From assembly GCA_963082975.1 (NCBI GenBank), contig OY720346.1, forward strand, positions 48,518,296-48,582,295: a stretch of DNA of 64,000 nucleotides, in the 5' to 3' direction. Below are positions 47,786-59,984 of this stretch, piece by piece. The DNA is from Labia minor. Its lineage: Eukaryota; Arthropoda; Insecta; Dermaptera; Spongiphoridae. The notes under the pieces are model-generated. The model searched no databases. It saw only the letters and a list, made by a program, of their open reading frames with translations, and had not been told where the DNA came from. Position 1 is the first letter of the stretch, and the number at the start of each line of letters is the position of its first letter. Both the position numbers and the translations under genes were made by a program.

Positions 47786-48015
47786 AATAAGCATAGCCAG
47801 TTTATTTTGGCCACAGCAATTACATTTCTCCAAATTGCCCCTATTATAAACTACTTCAATCTAATTACTATTTTTGTAATTTTTCTATAAGTTTTTTTTT
47901 AAATTTGTTTCCCACTAACCTTTTTTCATTCGTTTGAGCTATTGGACTTTCCATTGTAATGTCCTTGTATTTAAAGAAGCTTTATTAAGAAATGCATAGA
48001 GATCATGCAAATTCC
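47786..48015 (-). mobile_element. Decayed LINE 3' tail
   Basis: GGCCACAGCAATTACATTTC and TTCTCCAAATTGCCCCTATT match the minus-strand LINE end at 38955-39235 (CAGCAACCACTTTTCTCCAAGTACCCCTATT). It ends with AAGAAATGCATAGAGATCATGCAA, which corresponds to the GCATAGAGATCATGCAA at 39200. Many substitutions and small indels; an old copy. Confidence 0.6.
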
Positions 48016-50505
48016 CTTTAAAATAATCATTTATATATATATCAAAGACAATTTATTCGATATTTTCCAAAATTTATTTCCCAAATCCTATCTAATTTTT
48101 TACCAATTCAATGTTTTCTACAATTATTTTATTTTAATTTTTTTTTTTTTATATTTTTTGTTTAATTACACAGTTTCTCTAAATGAATAATACAACGTTT
48201 ACTAAATTAAATAAAGTTTTTGATTATTTAGAACTATTTTGAATAAATAAATTTATCTAATTGTAAATACATAAACTTTCAAAATTTAGTCTAATGGAAC
48301 AAAACAAAAGATATTTAATACTATTCTTTACAAAATTTTAAACATTTGTTTTTTTATTATCCTTTAACCTTTTTTCTTAGTATGCAGGTATAGAGAAAAA
48401 AGTTATGTATTTATATGTGTTATAAGTTATATGTTATCCTCAGGAATAAATTTAAAAAAAAAACATTCATCTAGATAGTGAAATAGTAACGTTATAGTTA
48501 CGATGATCTATAACTAAACGACAAATACTTGTAATCCAGAAGATGAGTATCTTCAGAGTTAGATACATCATAAAACTAAGCCTTTCTCAAATAAATAAAC
48601 AGTGTATTTGATTCTGGTGTATATGTAGTTTCGAAAAAAAAGAAAAGAGACCCAGCTGGAGATCTTGGATTGGAAGGAGGGAGGGAGCGAGTCGGCATTT
48701 CATATTCTCTTAAAAGATTCTTAAACGGTGAACACAGTTATAATAATATTAATAAAATATAAAACTCCAAGAATGACTACACAAATCCAATTAAAATATT
48801 TGTTTAAAATTAATTCTTATGAATTTGTAATAAACAATATTCATTAATTTATTTGACTATCCCAACCCCTCATTAACTTTCCACCAATGGCATTGTTTAG
48901 CATGTAAATTTTTTTAAAAAAATATTGTAATGTAAATATTGTAATGTAACATTTTTTTTCTTAATTCGTTTTCGATTTATAATACAAACAAATGTCATTA
49001 TGGTAAAATTATCAACTTATCAAAAGTTATCTCAATAGTATAATTCATTATGTAAATCACATTTTATATTATGATTAGTTTATGTACCATTAAACTTGTA
49101 ATCAATTATAATTATATGAATAAGGAGTAATATTATGATTTATAATATACAAATTTTTCTTTTGATAAACTTAACTAACAAATGTTTAAAAATATATTTC
49201 CAAAATATTATTATATTTGTCTTTGTGATGTATTATAAAGTGCAATTGCTGTTGACTATATTGTAAATTGTCATGTATAAAATGGAAATTGATTGAAATA
49301 TGTCATAAAGATAATGAAGATTAACAGTTTTAGTTTAATATCCAAATGAGATCAAATGGAACGGTTATATTCGTACTAATTCTATTTGTTTTTTCTCTTT
49401 TATATCTTATAAATAAACTATATATCGTAATATAACTCAACATGTTTTTTCACTAAATAATATATATATATATATATATAATCTACATATAAAATCTGTA
49501 ATTCTTTGTAAAGATCTGAAAGATGACTTTTAGTTATTCACATTGACGTCCACATATTATAATCAATCTACTTTGGTATTCTAAGATTGACGATTTTATT
49601 TTTTGTTGTTGATTTGATAAGGAAAAAATATACTTCGTGCTCTTATGTAAATACTCAAAAATACATAGAGAATTTCAATTTTCAAGCATATCGTTTAAAT
49701 GGTGTAAAAGTTGTTAATCTAACAAAGTGACATTTGCTTTAAAGTTTATTCTTTTTTCTTGTTTGCTTTTTAATTCGTCAAAAGTACAACTATAACTTGA
49801 TGGTTAGCTTATATATATATAAATTATATTTATAACTTCTTTTAACCTTAGTATATAATTATAGAATATAAATATATTATAGAATATAAATATATATTTT
49901 TAAATATGGAATGAAATTAATAAATCAGAAATAGAACCTCGTCGTTTTGGGTGATTTATCAAACAACAGAGGGATATATCAACCCCTTTAATATTATCAA
50001 TCCACCTCCCCCTTTAGCTTTTATCCTGTCAGCTCAAATTTCTCATTCTTTTATCATCCCCTCCCTCAATAACCAATATATGTATATCGAACAACAGAAC
50101 ATAATTAACTTTCATCAATTTAAAATCATTTTTAACCGTTTTTAATAAATTACTAAATGGATTTATTTATATACATATGTGTAAATATAAATTTATGAAT
50201 TATTGTTGAAGGGGTGGGGTGATGTGGAGGAAAATCATTGATGGTAATAATTGTATTAGTTGAACTTAATGTAGAAGAATAGATTCTCGACAATTTCAAA
50301 AATTAAATATAATTGATAATGAAATGTCATATATCCTAAGTAATTAGCTATAAAACTTGTATAAAAATGTGATTACTTTAAGAGATTAACAATAAAATAT
50401 ATTATATTTTTATATATGAAAAAAAAAATATTTTCTCAATATATAATTCCATTCATTACAATTAATTTATTCATTTAATTAACAATCTTATTTATAGTTT
50501 AATTT

Positions 50506-50541
<36 letters not shown>

Positions 50542-51530
50542 TCATCTTGTAAGATAAAAAAAACAACCCCCCCGAAAAACGTTAATTTAACAACACTCAA
50601 AATCATCAAACTGGAAATTTCAATTAATTTTCTACAAGGTTACAAGGGCTAAGCTGATAAAAAAAATAAACCTTGAAACCTTTAAAAAAAACTTAAGATT
50701 TTTTTATCTGATTTTGTCTACTTCAGTATTTAAAATTAACTGTTATTTGTAACACTATCGACTTCACAAAATTTTTTTCAATGTTTCAAAAAATATTCAC
50801 ACTCATAAAAATAAATTTGTCATTATTGAGACCATAAAACGTAAAGTTATACTAAAATCTCATAGATCTCATAGTAGTTTCTATTTCTTTCATTCATAAT
50901 GCCAAATTATAAATATAACAAGACATTCAATAAGTCCATAGGATAAGTAAGAAAATAACATTTTTTTGGCAAAATTTGTTTTTATTATTCAACATAGTTG
51001 CTCTGTTGAGAGTATTACATCGATTGCTATAAATCTTATATCTCGCAAACTAATCGTCTGATCACTACCAAATTTTCATATTTATCATTTGAAAAATGGC
51101 TGATTTGAGGTACATTAAGTGTTGATAATTTATCTGTCATCCTAAAGACTTATTTTATGTCCTATTATTTATGTGTTTTTTCATTATTTTTAAAAACACG
51201 ATAAGTGTTTTGCTTATACTTTAACTATTAATTTTTTCGGAGTAACACTCTACAAGCAAAAATAATATAAATTCTGTAATTGAAATAAATGATATTAATA
51301 ATTTAATAATTATAATTTAATTAATTTATTAATTCGAACTATTTATTTAATATTTTAAAATTAATTAATTAATTATATTTAATTTGTTTACATTTAATTT
51401 ATGTATTTTCCTACTGGCAATTATAAATGTAAGGAGTGTATATGCTCAGATACTAGTTTATTATGTATTTAGGAAAGTTTTTTTTTTAATATATTAAATA
51501 AATATTTATCGATATATGATGACTCTGATA
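48016..51530. other. AT-rich DNA without a recognisable gene
   Basis: AT-rich sequence with (TA)n at 49461-49481 and 50507-50537. A small complex patch lies at 48640-48715 (GACCCAGCTGGAGATCTTGG). Nothing else stands out. Confidence 0.7.
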
Positions 51531-51950
51531 TTTCGATACATGTCAATTAATAACCCACAGAGATGGCGCGGAGTGGGGGATGTTTGCCCTTCCAAAACTG
51601 TTCAATGAAATTTACGATTCCTTTGAAAATCATCTAAAATACACACATCTATAGTATATATATAAACGTTTAGGATGTTATTCTCAAGAGAATTCGGTTA
51701 ATTGTCCCTTTACCTTCAGCTTCTTGTTCAAAACGTGGGAGTTATGGTCCATGGGGGGTCACTCGCAATGTGCACGGGGGCTTATTTTGAGAACCAAATC
51801 TTCTCTCCATCTATTGTGTTTTGGTTTCTATTATAAATGTTGAGGCGGTCAGCATTCATTTAACTGTCCCTCGACACAATTACCCCCCATCCCCACCCCT
51901 CCAGAGGTGCCTGACTACCTGCAGGTAAAAGCAACTTTAGAAAAAAAATA
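51531..51950. other. Complex higher-GC island, putative non-coding regulatory DNA
   Basis: Complex sequence: AGATGGCGCGGAGTGGGGG, GGTCCATGGGGGGTCAC, GTTGAGGCGGTCAGCATTC, and the palindromic ACCTGCAGGT (51918-51927). No open frame. Sits between AT-rich stretches. Confidence 0.35.
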
Positions 51951-52289
51951 TAGGTTTCCATCGCGAGGGTGGAACTGTGTGGAGGTTGAAAAAAAATGAG
52001 CCAGATTTTTTTTATAATATATTCCAAAATCAAATTCAAATGAGAAAATTTCCTTTAATAAATAAATAATAATTAAGTATATTCAACAAATAATTTTATA
52101 TTGCTAAATTTAATCTTAATAAATAATATAAATGTAAATATTTCGATATAAATTTTTATTTATATATAAAAAAGATTTATTAATTTTTATTCATGAATAT
52201 ACTATTAATATTTTTATATACAATATGAGTATCAGAAACTAAAATTTTACTAAACAAAAGAATTATTATTAAACTTTCTAAGGCGCTCT

Positions 52290-52990
52290 CCAAATTTCAT
52301 TAGTGGTTTCTTTCATTATCCATCTTAAATTGTCCTTAATCAATTTTTCTCCCACTAGAGAGAACCCATCAAGCAGCAGCAGAAACCCATTTTCTCCGAA
52401 GCACAGCCAGGCAAACAATGAATTATATTCTGACCGATTCCATTGTAAAACTCTACCTTTCTCGGGTTAATAAAAATAAGATTTTACTCTTAAATGCATC
52501 ACCATTATATACGAGAGCAGGTCGATAAATCCGTGACTGTTTGAATTTTCCGACTTTTAAATGAAATGGCAACACTGCTCCTGTCAGCAGGAAACCATCA
52601 GTTGACTCTTGTCGAAGTTTGAACTAGCTGGGTCTTTTATTTTTTGTTTGACATCTAATAACCTCGTGATTTGAGAAGAAAATCGAAAAAGTGAATTTAC
52701 ATGAAAATCCATGAATTGGGAAACGAATTGCTCCCTCATCCGCCATTGCTCCCTCATCGCGATTGCTCCCTCATCCGCCTTATTCTTCGGATATAGCCCT
52801 GAGTAACTATTTCTCGTTTCCAAACCTGAAGAAATGGCTCGGTAAAAGAGATTTGACTCCAACGATGAAATCATCTCACTAACAAATCTATTTTGATGCC
52901 CCCGATAAATCTTATTTTTTAGAAGGGATAAAAAATTGGAGAAACGTTGGACTAAGTGTATATAGCTAAAAGGAGACTACGTTGAAAAAC
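52290..52990. other. Complex region with an 18-bp triplet repeat and a doubtful minus-strand frame
   Basis: Contains ATTGCTCCCTCATC units at 52727-52744 (18 bp), 52745-52761 (17 bp) and 52762-52779 (18 bp). A minus-strand ATG frame of 96 codons (52584-52874) crosses them, giving MREQ repeats. The 17-bp unit shifts the repeat out of phase, and no family resemblance is seen, so I do not call a gene. It could be part of an unrecognised exon or repeat. Confidence 0.35.
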
Positions 52991-54831
52991 AAAATATTTT
53001 TTTTATACAAAAACGTGTTTCATTCAAAAGGTCACGAACTTATTGACCTGCCCTCGTATATAGGAAATGTAGGTATTCTAATTGTTAAATATATTATTAA
53101 ATAAATTTTAAACATTTGTGTTTTATTGTCAGTTTAATTGAAAAATAAATAATTCATTAAATTTATATTAAAAAAATATTTTATATAATAATATTTCCAG
53201 AATTTAATTTGATAGCTGTTCAGATACCTGACTTTTGTGAAAAAAAAAATAATTAAAAATAGAAAAAAAAAAATTCTGCTTCATTTTTTCCCTAAACAGT
53301 CCCTTTTAGTTAGAATAAGATTCATTTTAAATGAATTTCTGTTTTTTGAGGATAATTATAGAGATTTGTTTTTACAAAATGAATATCGCTACTGAAAAAG
53401 GTCCAATCTTTCTTTCATTTCTAGGGTCATAATTGCAGACATTTTTGCCGACTTTATTCTTCGGCTGTATATGCCCATTGAGATCGAAACAGCCAATCGT
53501 TTCAGAATTGGGTTTCTTTAATTACCTACTAGAGGAACCTGTTTTTTGGTTTTTGTTTTTTTTTTATCTTTCTCTCTCCCTCCACGTGAGGATATATTTA
53601 TATTTTTTTCTTCTATTACTTACGAACATTTGGTATACTTATATATATACTATTGGGTTTCTCACATCTACACTATCATCTTTGTTGTTGATCCAAAGAT
53701 GGAACGTGTGTATGGAAGAGAGAGAGAAAAAATCAACATCCCATTTTTAATAGATTTTCATTGGAATTAACGATCTAATGAGATTTTAAATTAAACTCAA
53801 CCCGGGGCCCATCCGTTCAAGACAAGACCATCGAGTTTCATAGAAAAAAAGTTAATTTCGTTTAATCTTAGAAGGCTTTTTTTTATACTTCAATTTGTTC
53901 TAAGATTACGTGTTTGTGCTTCGAGTGATTATAAGACAGCCCCCCCCCTTTTACTTTATTTCAAATAGTATTGTATGTGTGTGGGTGGAGGTGTATGCAG
54001 GGGTGGCATCTCGGAAATAGTCACTTGTGTTATAAAATAAAATCATTTTTTTTTATAGTCACCGCATTTTACACTTTACGAATCTAATCAAATTTTAAAT
54101 GCTTTAAAAGGGATGTTAATTAAGTAAGAGACCAAATGAAGGTGAAAAGGTGTTGTTCCCAACAACACTTAACGTTTAATGTTATGAACATTATTATTAT
54201 ACTTTTATTATTTAATTTAATAAATAAAATTAAATTAAATGGAAAATATTTATTATTTAGTTTGATTTATATATCTTTACAATTTTCATTTTAATATAAT
54301 ATCATATACAATATTAATAAATGATTAAAAATATTATTAAAACAATCATCGAGAATCAAAAATTAATTAATTAAATAAATAAAATATAAAATTGAATTTT
54401 AGAGTCGCAAATAATCAAACCAATTAATTACTGAATCATTATATTAAACCCTTTTATAATTTATAAATTAACAAATAGTTAACGATAGAATTATTTTTCT
54501 GTATATTCTCAATAGCTAATAAATAGAAAAAAAAATTTTAACAAGCAGACTACACTTGAAGTTTGGTTAAAATAAAAATTCTACCTATACCTATTGATAA
54601 ATTTTTAAAAGTAATTTCATTCATTTATATTATTTATAATGATATAAATGAAAAACAAAAAAGAAATCAAATTCAATTAAATATTTTCAAAGAAATTTAA
54701 AAATAAAAAAGAAATTATATTATATATTATTTATTTTGTATTATATGGTGACAATACAAGAATTTTACAATATAAATAATGCAGGAACTATAATTATCAA
54801 TTATCATTGGTAATTAATTAATAAGAGAGTT
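52991..54831. other. AT-rich DNA with weak complex patches
   Basis: A moderately complex patch at 53430-53540 (TTTGCCGACTTTATTCTTCG, TTGAGATCGAAACAGCC) is the start of a 105-codon plus-strand opening (53433-53750) that turns Phe/Leu-rich and low-complexity. It is unsupported as a gene. A C9 run lies at 53940-53948. The rest is AT-rich. Confidence 0.5.
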
Positions 54832-55085
54832 ATAAAATCGAGAAGGTTGATATAGGGACAGCACGTGGCTAGTATTGCGAAAAATATATTTGTGGGGAGA
54901 CCGATTGGGAAACATCCCCTTGGAAGACCAAGGGCGCGGTGGGTGGACAATGTAGGAAGGGACGTGAGAGAGATGGGAGAGAGTAGGGATTGGTGGTGGC
55001 TCATGGTAGGGACGCTTGGAGAAATGTGGTTGCTGCGGCCATGAACTTTCGAGTTCTATAGAGCCACAGAGATATATAGATAGAA
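54832..55085 (+). mobile_element. LINE 3' tail, 5'-truncated
   Basis: In successive frames the plus strand encodes a broken GRP-type segment, RWVDNVGRDVREMGE and RDAWRNVVAAAMNFRVL, then a stop and an AGCCACAGAGATATATAGATA end. This is the best preserved of the free LINE tails and defines the 3' end of the family in this window. Upstream sequence is lost. Confidence 0.8.
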
Positions 55086-55161
55086 TTAATTAATAAGTCA
55101 TTTAACAATAGATTTTTCCATAAACAGTAAGGGAATTTTGGATGGAAAAATTTTTCTTTAT

Positions 55162-55593
55162 TGTTACTGATGGAGTTGGACTCTTTTTCTAGACATTTTA
55201 AATATAGAGGTAGTTCTTACCCTCTTTCTTTCTCCCTCTCAACATAATTATAAATAGAAGAAGATCGAAGGGCAAAGGTAAGGACCCTAAAGTCAACCTT
55301 TGTAATCAAGTTGCTACAGTTCCAACGTTCATTCATAAGATTTTCAATCATTCAATTATCGTGGTATCAACAAAACAATTTGATTTGTGTTATTTTCCGA
55401 GGTAAATCCCACTTGGTGTTTCTTTAAATTGATTCTTTAGTTTGGATTCATCAAATTGAAGAATATACAAAAAAACTTTTGCTCGAATTTTAGATCAAGA
55501 CTGAGCAATTGGTCGACGGTGAGCAGCTCGAAAGTCGATCAAAGACTTTTTGAGCATACAAAGTAAGTCGATTGAGGATGAATAAGAATAAGG
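55162..55593 (+). mobile_element. Possible remnant of an LTR element 5' end
   Basis: TGTTACTGATGGAGTTGGAC starts a ~200-base stretch containing a TATA-type TATAAATAG (near 55250) and a TCAATCA-type end. It is followed within about a dozen bases by TGGTATCA (55362-55369), which resembles an initiator-tRNA-Met primer site. No matching second LTR or gag is visible before the next element at 55594. Suggestive only. Confidence 0.25.
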
Positions 55594-55950
55594 TGACCTG
55601 TGGCCAGGTCTGAACCGACCGACGGTTTGAAGTAAATTAATTTCCAGCTACAGAAACAATTTCAAATAATTTTAATATATCTATTAATGTAATAAAAAAC
55701 AGATGTGGATACATAAATAATAAATATAAAGATTTTTAATTTTATTTTATTTATAATATATATGCAAGACCAGGCTGTAACGTCATGAATGGCTGGATAA
55801 CGTCATATAATTTTAAATCAAGAAAAAACTAATAAATATAATTTTTCTCGAGGATAAAACCAATACAAAGTTCGTGATATATAAAAAAATCTCCACATGT
55901 GAAATTTGGTGTGAAAACAATACCTCCCTTACTATCGTCGGTCGGTAAAA
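55594..55950 (-). mobile_element. Helentron-like non-autonomous element, family B copy 3 (internally deleted)
   Basis: Has the 3' hairpin (plus GACCTGTGGCCAGGTC, 55595-55610), ACCGACCGACG (55614-55624) and the inverse CGTCGGTCGGT (55936-55946), with a body close to copy 1. It lacks the microsatellite and one of the two CATGTGAAATTTGG blocks, as if deleted between the duplicated blocks seen in 46630-47266. Confidence 0.8.
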
Positions 55951-56178
55951 ATTAATGTTCTTACTAGTATTAAGTTTGCCTATCTTATTTTGAGATAATA
56001 TTGAAATTTTGCAAATTGTAAAAAAATAATTTAAGAATTATCTTCTAAAATAGATATTAGAAATAAAATTACAGCATTATTTTATAACTTCACCTCATCC
56101 AACCATATTATTAATAAAATTTTTTAAATAGACTTTAATCTATATTAATAATGATTTTTATAATTATATATATATATA

Positions 56179-56694
56179 TGTGGGAATGGAGCCTTTTGGC
56201 TCATCACCGTCCGAATCATCAAAAGCCTGGCACATCTTACTGCCTCAGGGTCGGCCATTCTCAACCACAATATCGTCGGAGTTGGTGCTTCCACTCAACG
56301 CCGCTCCAAGCAGCGAGCGCCCCAGACGCCGTCGCCGCCCCCCCACCATGCGCTACCATCACCGTCGCCGCCATTCTCCCACTCCACGCCACCGACCAAT
56401 AGAAACCGAGTTCCAGCTGTTTGGACTTCCTTTTAAAAGGAACACCGGCACGATTCGAGTTTAGTTGTACAGTTTCAGTTTAAGTTTTAGTTTTATAGTT
56501 TTTACAGTCGACACTTTACAGTCCTTTGTACATCGCCAGAAGTATTCAAGAAACGAAGAAGTTACATTTTCATTTATTTTTACACTGTATTTTTATCTTG
56601 TTCATCTTTATTCAATAAAACGATATTTTTGCAACCATTTAAACAAAACAGATATTTTTTGCTAAACAACCCCTAGACAACGAAATTCCCTACA
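56179..56694 (+). repeat. LTR-like unit 1
   Basis: 516 bp starting TGTGGGAATGG and ending AAATTCCCTACA, so the ends are TG...CA and imperfectly inverted (TGTGGGAAT against TGTAGGGAAT). It contains a TTTTAAAAGG promoter-like box (about 56430-56439) and AATAAA (56614-56619) in the expected order. GC-rich first half against an AT-rich genome. A 92-codon ATG frame (56186-56464) is kept in both units but is Arg/His/Pro-rich without resemblance to a family. Confidence 0.65.
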
Positions 56695-56696
56695 AA

Positions 56697-57136
56697 TGTG
56701 GGAATGGAGCCTTTTGGCTCATCACCGTCCGAATCATCAAAAGCCTGGCGCATCTTGCTGCCTCAAAGTCGGCCATTCTCAACCACAATATCATCGGAGT
56801 TGGTGCTTCCTCTCAACGCCGCTCCAAGCAGCGAGCGCCCCAGACGCCGTCGCCGCCTCCCCACCATGCGCTACCATCACCGTCGCCGCCATTCTCCCAC
56901 TCCACGCCACCGACCAATAGCAACCGAGTTCCAGCTGTTTGGACTTCCTTTTAAAAAGGACACCAGCACAATTCGAGTTTAGTTCTTTTTTTACAGTCGA
57001 CACTTTACAGTCCTTTGTACATCGCCAGAAGTATTCAAGAAACGAAGAAGTTACATTTTCATTTATTTTTACACTATTTTTATCTTGTTCATCTTTATTC
57101 AATAAAACGATATTTTTGCAACCATTTAAACAAAAC
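56697..57136 (+). repeat. LTR-like unit 2, cut by an assembly gap
   Basis: Second copy of the unit at 56179-56694, starting two bases (AA) after it ends. It differs by scattered substitutions and lacks about 30 bases (the GTACAGTTTCAGTTTAAG region of unit 1). It runs into Ns just before its expected 3' end. Confidence 0.65.
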
Positions 57137-57336
57137 NNNNNNNNNNNNNNNNNNNNNNNNNNNNNNNNNNNNNNNNNNNNNNNNNNNNNNNNNNNNNNNN
57201 NNNNNNNNNNNNNNNNNNNNNNNNNNNNNNNNNNNNNNNNNNNNNNNNNNNNNNNNNNNNNNNNNNNNNNNNNNNNNNNNNNNNNNNNNNNNNNNNNNNN
57301 NNNNNNNNNNNNNNNNNNNNNNNNNNNNNNNNNNNN
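57137..57336. other. Assembly gap (200 N)
   Basis: Exactly 200 N, a standard placeholder length, so the true size is unknown. It begins inside the second LTR-like unit and ends in unrelated sequence. Any reading frame crossing it is meaningless. Confidence 0.99.
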
Positions 57337-57449
57337 CCAAGCCGTGATTTCCTGGAGGAAGTGTCTTGACAAAGACTCAAAGAGATGAACACAATTGATG
57401 GTATTTTTCAATTAAATACATCATTCGTTAACAAAAAAAAAAAAAAAAA
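57337..57449 (+). other. Possible retroposed 3' end with poly(A)
   Basis: A complex stretch (GTGATTTCCTGGAGGAAGTG...) leads to ATTAAA (57411-57416), a variant polyadenylation signal, and then an A17 run starting at 57433. This is the pattern of a processed transcript or LINE 3' end inserted as cDNA. The body lies in the gap, so its identity is unknown. Confidence 0.35.
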
Positions 57450-58999
57450 GAATAAATTATATACATATATTTCCCTAATCATTTAATATACATATTATCA
57501 TATTTTACAATACGTATATCTATAATCTGTATTAAATTAAAAATTAAAACAAAGAAATAAGGTTTGTTTACTCTCAAAATCTAACCTGACATCTAAGCAA
57601 GCAATCAAAAGCTATCTTTGAATATTTAAATTCAAAAGAAATGCAAAAATAGTTAAAATTTAAACAATATATAGATACCTAATCATTTATATATTCTAGA
57701 ATGTACATCTCGTAAATCTATATTTATGTCGAAATTGGACTGAATTTCCATCATTACCTTATATTTATACCCATATTGTCTTTTACATCGATCGCTTTCC
57801 GTTTGCCTCCTCCCCAACCTTTCTTTTCTGATTCAAGCCAAGTTTATATTTCAAACTATAAAGGTAATGTAATTCTTAATAATAAGAAATCTCAGAAATG
57901 CTCCAGTGATAACCTCCATTTTCTTATCTATGTGCTTCTGGGTGTAGCTTTGTTAGACAAAGTTTCACACCTACTTATTATAATATTAACAATCTACAAA
58001 ATACTCGGTTTATAAATTTTGATTCTTTGGCCTTAGCGATAAAAAATAATTTATTTTTTTAATATTAATTATTCATTTTTTTGCTTTAAATAATTTTTAT
58101 ATATCAGCCGCGTAACGTAATATCTTTTATATATATATATTTTGTTTAAGAAAAATTGATTGTTAAAGGAGCTTTAAGTGATAAAGAGAGAGTGAGAGGG
58201 AGAGAGATGGTATGTTATATGTAAAGTCTGCCAAAGGCATTCAGATTAACAAAAAAAAATCAATATTCTTATGTAAGTATTTAATATTGTTTAATATTGT
58301 ATATATTTAATATTGAGTTTTCTAATATTGTATATTTTATCTTTCTTTTGAATATTTAATAAATCGTTTTAAATCGAAAATTCTAACCTCGCATTAAAGG
58401 TTTTATTATTAATTAATAAAATATGATTCATTGTATTTGGGACATTAGGGCTTTAAATGAAAGATATATATATATATATATCTGTGTTTTTATATATTAT
58501 TAATACACGGAGGGGTCGGTTCTAGAATTGTAATTATATATCCCTTCACACATATACAGACACAATTAAAAAAGGACACAGACACACATACACATACAAC
58601 ACATAGGATATACATATAATAATGTGTTTAATTAAAACAGATATATTGCACAATTATACGACTTAAGGGGGTGGATTGAGTGAGTGGGCGGGTCAGATTA
58701 AAAACCCTCACTTTGACCCCTATTTTTTTCCTATTTCCTCCTCTCTCTTTTGCATTTAGTATCTCTCCCAAGCCCCTTTCCTATGATTCTTCCCCTACTC
58801 TCTACACATCTACACACTCCTTCAGAATTTCAAAAATTCCCTTCCAATTAAAAGTTTAATTTTAATATAAAATGAAATGAAGTATGTCAATATAGAAAAA
58901 AAAAAAAATAGAAACGTTTTAACGAAATGTAATTTTATTTTTCACTTGAGCATATTTTTTTCGTAAAGTGAATGTGCCATAAAAATATAGGCAGGGGTT

Positions 59000-59034
<35 letters not shown>

Positions 59035-59388
59035 AGTCAAGTCAATATTTCATTGAATTAAAAAACTAAATGGTCGAGTATAATTTTTTATTTTTTTTTT
59101 TAATTTATAATTTTATTAAAAATAAAAGTTAGATAGACCCCCTGTTTTAAATAATTTCCTTTACAAATTAGCCTCTCTTGCAATTTATATGAATTTTTTT
59201 TTAATTTTATCCATTCCTTCCCCTCCCACCTTCAATTCCCTTTTCATTCATCCATATATCCATATCTTTTAATTTTAATCATCCGAACTGATCTTTTTTG
59301 ATTTAATTTTGAACCTTTAGCTTTGACTATATGAAAATTTGATATATCTATATGGATATGTTTCAGGAGTAGGGGGAATGAAGGATGA

Positions 59389-59435
<47 letters not shown>

Positions 59436-59984
59436 AAAAATTTAAATGACTGATCTTATTAATATTGGGAAAAAATCTAATTGTATTGCAAGCCTGAGTG
59501 AAAGAGAGAGAGAGAAAGAGTAACATATTGGAATTTGTTTCAATGAAATAAATTAAAAATAGTGATGTTTCGAAACGATACACATTTAAATGATCCAATA
59601 AAAAAGTTTCTATAGTATTTTTTTTTTTTAATTTAATAATTATTATATCAATCTATTTAATGATATTATACGAGAAATAATTTTAAAGATATTTGTAAGA
59701 TTTGTTAACTACAAATTCAAATATTAGAGGTAATTTTGAGCTGAAAACGACAAATCACACAGAAACAGCTACATAATTCATATTTTTAACAAACTCAACT
59801 AAAACGTTTTTTTTTTACTAATTAATCATTACAAGTTAAAAAATATCAAAGAGTATTAAAAAAAAACATGGAAATGATTAAAGTGCCTGTGGCTTATTAT
59901 GATTATTTTAGAAACAGTATATTTTTAATTTTCTTGATTTCATTCAAAGTGTAATGAAACAGATTATTATTATTATTATTATTA
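57450..59984. other. AT-rich DNA with microsatellites
   Basis: Mostly AT-rich. (TA)n at 58463-58480, 59007-59034 and the long tract 59391-59432. A complex patch at 58640-58760 (GGGGGTGGATTGAGTGAGTG, GGGCGGGTCAGATTAAAAAC). A 79-codon plus-strand opening (57776-58015) has no family resemblance. Confidence 0.65.
59391..59432. repeat. (AT)n microsatellite
   Basis: About 20 uninterrupted units, the longest dinucleotide run in the right half of the window. Confidence 0.97.

Noticed and set aside
56180..56464. 92-94-codon frame kept in both LTR-like units
   Set aside because: No resemblance to a known protein, Arg/Pro/His-rich from GC-rich LTR sequence, and other frames are equally open. Conservation between two copies of a repeat is not evidence of coding.
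56791..57411. Long frames spanning the N gap on both strands
   Set aside because: They are open only because N codons contain no stops.
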